Positions 26,642 to 38,600 of a stretch of 64,000 bases of DNA are shown piece after piece. The notes beneath the pieces were generated by a model, which saw nothing but the letters and a program-made list of their open reading frames with translations, did no database searches and was not told where the DNA came from. Source of the stretch: Phoronis australis. Lineage: Eukaryota; Phoronida; Phoronidae. The first letter of the stretch is position 1. Each line of letters opens with the position of its first letter. The DNA lies in assembly GCA_002633005.1 (NCBI GenBank), contig NMRA01000008.1:1871456-1935455 (forward strand). Reading direction: 5' to 3'. The position numbers were made by a program, and so were the translations under genes.

Positions 26642-29600
26642 CTACATTTGATATTCCAGCAGTGTGTTGTAGCTTGAAGAACTGGAACCATAATTGGCTG
26701 TGACAGAACACTTCGTTTCACGGTTCCAGTAACGATCCATGGGAACGCTTCCCTCCCAACATCCGTGTTTTGGCTCAAGTTGCGTCCAGTCGCTACCGAC
26801 GACGACGGCCACCTTGTCGGCTTTTGGCACCTCCATCTTGAAGAACAAGGAAGCAGGCGTGCGGTCGTGCAGAGGTCGACTGGCGCTGAGATGACCATCC
26901 ACTGGGTTGTAGAGAAAGCATCCCTCTTTCCATTGGCTGAACTGTTTGGGGAAGGGCAGTGGGCTGCCAGTCACATTGGTGCAGTTGATCAAGTAGTTGA
27001 ACACACCAGGCAAGCTCTGAGAGGACTCCGAAAGAGGCTGCGCAAACATCTGAAATTTGTAGATTCCGGGTTTGGGGAGTCGAATAACGAACATGAGAGA
27101 TGACTCTTTAAACTTTCCTTGTTGCAAAATGTACTCTGGGAACTCCTGCTGCGTGGCTGTCAATATCAAGTTGCTGGTGACGCGAAGCTGGCGCGACATA
27201 GAAAAGACGATTTGCAGTTCACCAGTCTGGTTGTGAATGAGAGGATCTTTGTTAGAAATGGCTGCAAGACCCAGATCAGTGTAACCAGGCTGAGGACCAA
27301 GATAGGCAGCCGGAAGCTGTGGGAAGCGAATACCGCTTACTCGGCTCTCATTGCAAAGGATCAGATACTGACACATATGATAGAGAGTTTTCCCATCTTT
27401 TGTTGGATCGTTAACAAAAATTTCAAGGCCATATTCTCCTTTCTGAGGGACAGAGACGCTAAAGATCGCAGTCTCGCCAACCGTGCGATGCAAGATACAG
27501 CTATCTAGATCTGACTCTTCATAGTCGTTGCTCTTCAGTTTGGCAGAAAACAACAGATGCTTGGCAATCTTGAATCTCACCTCAGCTTGACCACTGGTCG
27601 TTTGGACAACACTCGACACTTGTGGAGTGGAAATACCATACTTCCGCGCCACGTCCAGCGGCAGACCCCAGCACGTTGAAGAACATGGCGGATAGGGAAC
27701 AGCAATGGCTGGTTGGCTGTTGCAAACAATTTTGTATTCGCAAACAGCACTGTACATCCTGTCTTGTCGTTCTGGGATGTTCTCGCGAGCATACACAACG
27801 AATTTGTAGCCTCCCTGTTTGGGGACACGAATTCGGAAACTGGCCGTACAGTCTGTGACTTCTTGAATTCCAAACCGAGTGAGTTTGGTACCCTTCACTT
27901 CTTCAGTACCATCCTCAGTGGCCAAACTAAATGTAAACTCTAGACCGGGGCCACGATACATGGCATAGCCGACGATAAGCTCAACTTCATCCTTTGAGGT
28001 GATGACTGCATTCTTATGGGAGAGCAAGTCTAGGCCGTATTTGAAGAAGAGCGACTTGACAGGAGGGAGATTCTCAAACTCAGTCAAAGTATAAGGGTTC
28101 TCAAGAAGCTGCCAGTTAGCGTCGTTGGGGAAATGAGTGTAGATCAGCTGACGAGGGTCGACCAGGAAGTAGTATTCGTCCAGTTCATACTTGACATTTT
28201 CCTCTCCTTTCTTTCCTATCATGCGTCGTGAAGCCCAGTGACAGTCGATCAACCTCCAATGGCCGTTGATGACAACGGCGTTCCACGCATGGAAGGCATT
28301 ACTGCCAGCAAACTTCATACCAGGTTTGTAGTCCGCACCTTTAGCAAAGCCTGGGATGACGACGCAATGGAGTCCGGCATAGCTGAAACAACAACAATAA
28401 AGGCATGTAGCTTCAAGTGTGACCAAACATTGTTTCAGAGACTCAAAGACTTGTAATTTCAAATGAAGAAAAAACTAACCGAAGAAAAATACAGCCTATG
28501 GGCTCCATGCAAAATCTAAACAAAATGACTGATCAGTGAAAAACCAACACGTGCCCACACAATAGTCACCCTACTCGTGAGTCTGGGATAAACACGTGCA
28601 GTATCACTTGAACTTCTCACTTAGGAATTACTTTGCTAAGAATCTATCACAATCTATAAGAACAAAACACCATGTGATGACAGTAAACTCTCACACACAC
28701 CTGCAAAGTGTTTCAAAGATTTTGGCGTATGTTGCTTTCCCTTCACGCAAGTTCACTAAGATTTCCTCAGGGGAGCCTGGTTCCACATTATCGAATCGCA
28801 TCTGACTCAAGTCTTTCGTGCACAGCCACAAGAAGATGGCTCTGAAAAAAAACCCGACATTATGTAACTCCAAGAGCAGCAAAAGATAATGATAATCTAT
28901 TTTGGACTATAAAGTCATCAATCAAGAAATTACCAATAGAAATGCCTTGGTCAAAGTTTCATTATCACTGAGTTCATGAGGCAAACAATGGAAGGTTCTC
29001 TCAAGCTATTGCTCATAAAATAAAACTAAAAAATGCTGGTTAGAAGGTATGATCATTTAAAGGCTAACAATGAAGACAGAGTTCTATATAAACTGAAAGA
29101 TTCTATATGTATATTTCTAATTATTACTTACATGCAAATGTTACTTTCCATGTATCCTTAAAATATCTTCAATCAGAAATTTTATGAGCTTGGCCAACAA
29201 AAGAATTCTACACACACACACAAACACTCGCGCATGCGCCAAATTTACCTGGCCTTGTTTACGTCATCATCAATGTTTTTAGAAAAGATGAGATCCCAGA
29301 CCAGATCGCGGAAGTTGTCGTGAACAGTTTTAGACACTTGAACGGCATGACGATCAATAGTCTGGAATTTGCGGAGATCATCAGTTCCACTCATTGGCGC
29401 TGGTGTCGGCGGAGGGGCAGGTTTGGGGGCTGGGTGTGACTTGTGTTCAATAGGAATGGGCTTGAAGCTCGCAGGTGCCTTAGGAACGTCACTGTCGACA
29501 CGTTTTGGAAGGGCCTCTATAGTGATGATACCAACATTTTGCGTGGTGTCCGGTGATTCTACCTGCAAAACATCAACAAATTATTAAAATATAACTAAAA

Positions 29601-32600
29601 ATACACCTGAATTTATATTTTGGGTACCAAAAATGTAAAACATGCTATTTTCCAAATATCCCCACTCGGGATTACAGAAAGTCCTAGTGCATTGAAAAAT
29701 GAACTTTAGAATATTTCCTAGAATGAGAAAAAAATGAAACAATTAGTTCAAAAACAAAACCGTGTCATGGTAGACGTATTTTAGAGCATTTTGCCAACAT
29801 TTTTGGGACCCAGTATTTGTGTGCCAATTGTTTTTATAACGGCAGGATTAAATGAGGAATTATGGTTTCAAAAAGCCAGTTGTATATGATCTAATAACAT
29901 GTAAAAATGCAACAGAACAGGACAAACAAAAGAAGCAGAATTAACTGCAATAGTCGTACTAAAATGTCGTCCCTCAGAAATACTTGAAACACTGAATTAC
30001 ACCGTCTCAAGTGTCATTTAAAGTCTCACGCAAGGATTTGATCACCCACTTACAGCACAGACTATCATTTTCCTTTTCATTGTTTCAAAGCTATAGAGAG
30101 GGCAGCACTGGCCGTTAGGCCCTACTGTTCTCCAGTCTTAAGTCCATGGGTCCAGTACAGTATCCAACCTATGGATTTAGAGGCCCTCCATTTGACTGTT
30201 TCCCAACCCTGTCACAACAAACGTATGTTTACCCTTTTTACAGTTGTTCCAACCCACCCACCTGTCCATCACCCGCCATGCCGCCTCTGGACGCCTGCTG
30301 TGCCTGTGGTGCGTACTGGCTTCTGATTGGTTCCTGAACAGGTTTGTAGGCAGAGCTAGTCACAGAAGCTTGCTGTGCTGGACGACCATAGGCCTCGCTT
30401 GGTTGCTGGGCTACCATTGACCCATGTTGTACCTGCACATGCAAGTGACCAATGGGAAAAGGTGACACAAATTACGTTGTAGAGCTCAGAAAATTGTTGC
30501 ACAAACAAGTATTCTTCTAGACCTCCAACATCCCAAAGTTTTAGATTTCTCAACAACAATAGAGCTATTGTTTCTCAAAGAGCGATGTGCTGTGGCGCCA
30601 GCTTGGATTCGATTTTGATCAGTAAGTGGGATACTACCACATTTTCAAAAAGTTTTGAACACTGGAATGCTGTGTGGCGAACAACAGAGAACTCTGCATA
30701 ATAAATTGATAACGTACCCTGACTGGTGTTGCCTTAGAAGTGTATGCATCTTGTTCAGGGGGTGGTGGGGGTGGGAAGTCGTCATTCATTCTGTCCATAC
30801 CTTGTACAAGCTGCAGAGACAGTAAGACTCATACTACAATCACTTAATATTGAGCAAGTATTAAGGGTGCATGCTTGAAAGCTGCAGTAATCCTGAGTTC
30901 CACGTATAACACAGGGCAATATCTCACGGAGACTTGTGTGATCTTTCCAAGCTAACAACCTATTATTAGGCTTATTGAACACACCAGTCTTCCTCAAGTG
31001 AATTAGCCGAGCAAAACCACGGTAACGTTCACGGGACAATCTCACCAGATGTTGGTTTTATTTCCATTTCTGCTCGACGCACATTACGTTATTTAGAAGT
31101 CAATGATTTGGAATCAGGTTAACATTGTTTTCCGTGAATCTGTTCAGTGTTGTATTTTATATTGGTGACATTACCAGTGATATCCCTTGTATTTCGACAG
31201 ATGTGTTGTCATGCACATTACACTAACAAAAACTTTTATATTATCCAATTCTTGCAACAATTACTTCAAATGGTCTCAGATTTTGTGAACCAGTTTGATG
31301 CCCATTGTTCAGTAGAGAAAACTGGTTCTCAAAATGCAAGACTTCTGTAAGAGTATATTACCCTGATTCCTCTCCAACTACTCACCAAAAGTCAGATAAA
31401 TGTTGACAATCCCAATGAATTTAAATGAAGATTTGAAATCTCACCTGACACCTTAGTGTTCCGAGAGATTATTCCTCGGAGAGATTATTCAGTAAACCAG
31501 TATGTTTGAGGCTCATTTTTAGCGCATATATAATGGTGCTGCGATGGATATGACGCTTACCTCGCTCACATCTCGCTGGTATCGATCCCCATCTGGCATT
31601 TGCTGACTACCCGGTTGACCACCCATTCTCTGCTGACGGCTGTCATAGAGCTCACCTCCTGGGCCTGCAGTGCTGCCACCTATTTATAGAAGAACAGCAT
31701 GTGTTAAAGCGGGTCAGCAACGCAAGCAACAATGAGAAAAAGAATACCACAAAAACAACATTTTACCAACCAGCAGAATGTAACCTAATGGCAAGGACGC
31801 CAGAGCCTCAAATCATGTACTCGAACTAGACTCATCTGCACGAACCACACAATCATTCCCACGAACACCTGAATATTACACACCAACCGCAACACCATGC
31901 ACAGGAGCAATAATTACGCACAAGACCTGCAAGTCCTACCCATAGTGAACACAGGCTCTTCGACACGAACATTGAATCATTTGTACCACCATTTGCCACA
32001 CGTGCTCACTCCATTCTTCATTCAAAGTTTCATGTGCTCCACGTTTGTGGTTTCTGTGCATCATTTATTGTTCACCTATTAATACCCATGACACAAGTTA
32101 CAACATAGAGTATAGTACATGGACAGACAACTCCGTATATTTTCAATAAACGAAATCTGTGACCGTTACGTCATTATTCACTTACGACACCTGGCAAAAT
32201 AAGCAAGTTTCACTTCCGGCAAGTACGTCGTCTGCTAATCATGGTCGGCTGTTGTGTGGTCAATGCCACAAGTACCCAAGATATCAACAATTCTATTATT
32301 GGAAGACTATGAATAGCGTTTCAATGTCTTAATTATTTTTTTTCGTTGCACTGGACAGTAAAATAGATGCGAGAATTTCACCGTCACAGTACACTAACCG
32401 GAAACTGAAATTGGTAATTGAGAGTGGCGCCTCCTCTAGGATAGTACTCAAGAAAATGTCGGAGTTGCGAATCTGTTGTCTATAACCTATGGTTACAGCT
32501 AGGCCTAACCTGCACCAGGTCCTGGATACTCAACCATGTATTGACAAACATGAGTGAAGGTATTTCCATCCTTCTTGGGATCGTTGGCATAAACCTCCAA

Positions 32601-35600
32601 CGCATAATTCCCAGGCCTAGGCAAGGTCATAGTGACAACGGCATTGGTCCTTGTGTCTTTCATGTCGACAGCTTTTTCTAAAGAAGCGTCGTCCACTCCG
32701 TCACAGTGCAACTTTGGAAGAATACGAACATCACGTGACTTGTCAAATCGAACCTAGAATAACAAAATGGATATTTTAAATTGCTTTTCACATTAAAAGC
32801 AAAGCAGGGTCAAGTACATCCCTCTAAATTGATTGACTCGAAATTTGGTGGAAATGATTAAACCCGTTTACCTAAATCAACTTTACAATGATGCATCTGT
32901 TTGTGGAACTCAAACTTTGGCCCAACACAAAACCAAGTACAATTAAAACAAACTTATCCATAAGTAATTTAAAATAAAACTATAAAATGTATTCCAGCCA
33001 CAAGCAGAGGTTTTTAAAGACGCTGCTGAACTAATACAGAGTCAGTTACACCTCAAAAATGGGTTGTGGGATGTATAATACTGAAAGCAATTTGTTCTGA
33101 AAGTTTCGTAGCATCAACATAGTGACGACAACGGCATTTCAGACATGCATATGCTTCCTTTAAACAAAATATGAATTGCTAAGTACGTTTCTCCCATTAA
33201 ACAACTATAAACCCATCTTCCGTCATAAAAAAGTTTGATTTACAGCACTATCATTATCAACTGATCTCAAACATACTCATTTCACAATTAAAGAATAAGG
33301 GTTTACACAAATTTATCTCAGTAACTAGCTGTTATGGGTAAATTGCCAAATACTGTACTTTTGCTTAAGTGCCATAAAATTAATTTTTATAGTCATGTGG
33401 AGAGTCAGACCAAACTTCCTACTTCAGTCCTAAAAGGATACTAAACCCAGTTTTGTCCTATTAACAGATATTAAAAACGACATTCCCATCCAATTCCCCG
33501 AAACAAAATAATGCTCTATAACCCTTGGCAACCCTCAAAAGTTTGGAGGAAAACTCCTTTCGAAGTTTGCAAAATGGGCGAGCGTGATCTACGCTTTAAG
33601 CAAATTGCAAGGCAAATGTGGAGAAAGACCACCCACCACAGCCATAATACCCAATCTGTGACATAGATTGCAGCCAATGATGCATTAGCGGGTGACAGAA
33701 TGGGGATTGGTTGAAATCATCAAAACAGGGTTTAGTGACCTTTTAATTCACTTTTCATGAAACAGGCCCGATTCATATATACCTCAGCTTTTCCATTGCG
33801 CGCTGGGATTATGCCGTCTTTCTTACTGGCTCTCAGTCCCATCTGCTGGACAGGTGCTCCAGGGCCCCAGTTGGTGTCGGACGCGCTTGGGTAGGGCATG
33901 GCCCCGGCAGCCACGCGATCACACACAATCTTGTATTCACACGCTGCGTTGAACACGTTCTCCACAGTCAGGGAGTCAGGACCAATCTTCTGCGAGTAGA
34001 CCGTCAAGTAGAAGAAACCTAGAAATAGGAAACCATTCAAAATGTAGGAAAACTAGTTAACGGAAACCAAAAATACAGTATCATAATATTTCCCGAAATT
34101 CAAAAAAAAATAATTCTCTAAACTTTCATTTTTGTTTTTCAGAAGCTCACTCCGTTGTCTAGAATGCTACAAATTCCATATTGCGTTTCTTTTTGACGGC
34201 TGTACAATGTAAACTGTGCACATAAGGAAATTAAATTTTCTAAAAGTTTATTTTCGATGAAAACTTTGATAAAAGGCCACACTGCTCCGCCATAATACGT
34301 ATGTTCTAAGAGTCTTGACCCTTTACCATAACACTACATTGCATTGTGGGCTAAAGCAAATGAAAACAAGGAACATGTGGCCAAGTACGCGAACACACCA
34401 ACCTGAAATTTGCTAAAAACTTCAAACACCCAAAAGTAAAGCCCACTGGGTAAAGCTGCTCAAACACACTTAGACTTGAGCAGCTATTGGTCTGTTTGGA
34501 TCAGCAAAGACATATGGAAAACAACCTCATGTTGATGTCAAGTCACATATCATACGAAAGACTGTGGTGCATATTTTGACAGTCTTTTGGGTGACTGCAG
34601 CTTGTTTAACTTACTATCGTGAGCACTTGATAAGGCAAATACGGTACACTCCATTTATTGTTTGCATATCACAAAAAACTGACTAGCCCGCATAAATGCA
34701 TTCAATTGACCTCACTGCATACCTATATGTGGGTCAGACACAGACTGAAACAGAACATATTAAATTTTTATAAAAAGCAGTACTTTTGAAATTTCAGCAC
34801 GATATACATTAAAATGAGAAGTGTGTAATAAACGATATGCAACTCCAAACTAACTGAGGCAGGAAGTGCTCTTGCTCAATAACATGAATGAAATGAGAAC
34901 AGAAAGCATGGGGCCACTTGTGAAATTTGGCTCCAAAATGGATTCCAAAGTGGGGACCTTTGTTTCACTAACGCCACCAAGTGAATTTGGAGAGCTTCAT
35001 TACCTTGCAGAGGGGAGCAGACGTGAAGTGAAACTTTGTTGTCTGAGGTCTGCTGCAATACGTAACGATTCAGTTTGGTGCCGGCGTACTCATCGACGCA
35101 AGACTCGCCAAACAAGAACTTGAACGTGAACTGCGACGGGCGTGAATAACCGAGCTCAAGGTCAAGATGTCCACCCTGAGTTTTGATCACCCCTTTGTTG
35201 TGTGACAAGAACTGCATGCCGCACTTGAAGAAGTGAGACTTGGCCAACGGAAGATCTTCAAAGTCGCGCAGGGAGTACGGCCTGGAACATTCACAGAATG
35301 ACGACTAGCAATAGCGTGTGATAATATATAATCTGACTGAATGCTGTGAAACGATGAGCCTGCTTGAGAAAAACAACACAATTACATAATTATCCAACAG
35401 CAGAAATACAATTTCTCAGCAATGTCTTATAATTCTAAACCAACATTCAGTCCTGCAACAAGTAGAGACAATCAAATCCAATGGACATGAGGTATCATGA
35501 ACATGAGGTATTGCAATAGACATTATGCAACGTTGAGAATTTTATGAAGCCTTACAGATTTTTTAAAGTTTCATTTACGATTTTATAGTATGTGTCATAG

Positions 35601-38600
35601 CTAATTTTATAGTATAAAAATAGTTTAAGTTCATGTGGGTTCAAAGTTTCAAAGTTCATGTATAAGGACAGCGAATGTTGAAGGCAGTGTCTACGCAGCG
35701 TATCAAAAGGTAGACCTTCGTAGTGCAAGTTTCATGCAAGGAAAGTGAGATCCCGCAAGACACACAAAATCATGCAAGTGAAACCCAAGTTAACCACAAA
35801 TAACTTCCAACACCTTGTTGGTGTAAACTAGCAAAAAACCAGTTTCCATTCCACAAGCAAAGATTTCTTGGCAGAAGTGTTTCATGATTGCCTTTTGTTT
35901 GCAAAATGTAATCCAGGGGACTTCTGTTGCCTAACATGTTGTTTGTTTCTCTCTCGAACAGCCTTAGCTGACTTTACATAACGTTTATTACAACGGGCCA
36001 TGTTATCTGGGAAACTAATTAATACTGATGTAAATTAAAATGACAACTAAATGGAATACAAAAAATGACACCAATCGTCTCCAGTTTGTACTCTGAATTA
36101 CGAGCAGTATTTCTTCCTGTCTGGTCTTGGTCATAACCCAACAAACATAAATATAAGAAATTGTTGAATTGTTGTGACTTACCATTGTTAAAATGTAGTC
36201 AAATATAATTATAGCGCTACTGCTAGGAGGCGAAGATTGTTGGAAACTGATTCCCATGACCAGCCATACTGTTTGTTGTCTCTTCTCAGATATCAAGTCT
36301 CGTGTATCCTCTCTCATGAAAGTTGTTATAATCTGCACTATAGGCCTAAGGCCTCAAGCAATGGTAATGAACTAAAATGTATACACGCATCTTTAATGAT
36401 GAAGTTCTCCCACTATGTACACAAGTGACAATACAAATATAAATAGACTTACTTGGCCAGCAACTGCCACTTTTCTGCTTCTGGCCAGTGGCTGTAGATG
36501 AACTGCATAGGATCTGGCAAGAAGTAGTAATCATCGTATTCATACACCATGTTCTCAGGCACGTTTCTGTCAGATGACTGCAGGTAACGCGTGGCCCAAT
36601 GGCTGTCGACAATCTGCCAGACCCCGTCAATACATATGATGTTCCAGCTGTGGTTCTGAGACGTGCCAGAGAAGGTCACCCCAGGGCGGTAATCCACGCC
36701 TTTTGCAAACCCACTGACTGTCACGCAATGCATGCCTGCCGCGCTAAACAATGAAGACATAAATAGATTGACGTCTACTTAATGAACAAAATTTCTATAT
36801 GGAATGTGACTTCTTTTACTTATGTAAGCAGTTGCTCCAGGGGTGGAATACATGCCGTCATAGTCATAAAATACCACAACTGTCCTGTTTGGGTGAAAGA
36901 AGCTGTGAATATCATTGAAAAAGTTGTGGTCATTTATGGCAATTCTCCACTTATGGTACACAAAAATTTACCAAACCTGACATTTTCCCATTTTCCAAAG
37001 GCTGATTACCTTGCTACAAGTCATAGGAACATTTAATTTAAAAAATGTTGTTTTATGGCAGCTACACAGTACAAACCATAGTGATCAAATAAAATTTAAT
37101 TTTCATTTCTTTCAGGAAATTAAAATTTTAATCGTAGGCCATATTGGGTGCTAAACAAGTGAAGAATTACCGTACTAATGGGCATTTCGTTATTAGAGCT
37201 AATAACAGTAACAATACCGGTAATAGTAATAATAAACTTTACTCAGAGGATAAAATACAATATAATTTAAAACATGCTTTGGTTAAAGGCTAATATACAG
37301 CATGGTCCTAATATACAGCTGGCCAGGCCAATCGAATCGCTGTTTTTTGTCATTACAGGATACTAGTATTACTCTCTGATATAATTCGGCCCATACTGGA
37401 TTGAGCTCACCTCTTTCGCAGAGGCAGAAAAATGCATTGCTGCTTGACTGACCTACATTTCATGATGTCAGGCACTCCTGATAGGTGAACAAGGAAATAA
37501 CAATACAATGTGCATTCAACACAGATGTTAGACCTTTTTGCCAATTTCTTGCCTGCGTTAAAACAAGAGCAACACAGAGTATTGAAATGCATGGTCCACG
37601 ACCGTACCATAAACGGTGTGCTTCTAGGGGTGTTTATTAATATCATAAAAATGGCCATTAGAGGGTGCAGAATACGCCGAACTAATAAGACAGTCCCAGA
37701 TTAAACGGCGACAGAACTATCCTTTTTCCAGGTGAATGAAAAGCGCGACATCGTTTTGGAAATAAGACACATTTTCGAGTCTCTCATTGATGTTGGGAAG
37801 GCGAAGAATTTCAGATCGCACATCTGCGGGTATTTGTCCAATTTATCAAACTTTCTCATGTTGGAGTTGCAGCCCACAGCACAGCAGTAATACTTCGTTG
37901 GAAAGACGAATAGAGTAATGCAACCCATAAAATCTTGTAAAGAATCAAACAGCAACAAATAACATTTGAAACTCCAGTGGCATGAAAACGGGGCAGCAAA
38001 TGTGCCTGACGGATATTTACGGCATTGTGGGTAAATATAGTGAGATTCGAGTGTCGCTGTGTAATCCGGGGCAGTCCTATTCGAAAATGGGAAGGCGGCG
38101 GCGGCGTCTTCTCTCTAATACATAACCACTTGCCAGAAAATCTTATTGCCCACCTTATAAACTTTCGTGTTAAGTCCTCCTCATTCAGAGTCATGAGGGA
38201 AGGCCAGTTGTCACGGCAGGCATAAAAGTTAACCATTTTGATTAATTTTGAGGTGAGAAGCAAATTTCCGACGTGTTTGCTTCTTATACTTGGTCCACAT
38301 GAGTGATGAAAACGTAAGCAGTTTTTCAGTGGCACCAGAGTGCCAGCAAAAATTACACTTGAAACCATTCGTGTTACTGGAGTTTGTGCTCCTGTTTAAA
38401 GAGATAGTGAAAACACTAGCATTTTAGCCAGTTTGTGAATGGATTATAAAGTCACTACTGCTCTCTTTAAAGGTCTATTTATTCATAGCTGCACTTTAAA
38501 ACGCTCAAGTTAGATGTTTGAGCTGATACATTTGAAATGCCAAGCCAGGAAACGAACTTAAAGGGTATTTAGCTTAAAGTTTAAAACACACCAGTTTGTG

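Noticed and set aside
27119-27873. Several ORFs over 75 codons on both strands within the last hillarin exon
   Set aside because: They are shadows of the 1741-nt coding exon in other frames.
37856-38368. 170-codon minus-strand ORF in a hillarin intron
   Set aside because: No recognisable domain. It overlaps the THAP-like frame and starts in repeat-like sequence, so I do not call it a gene.
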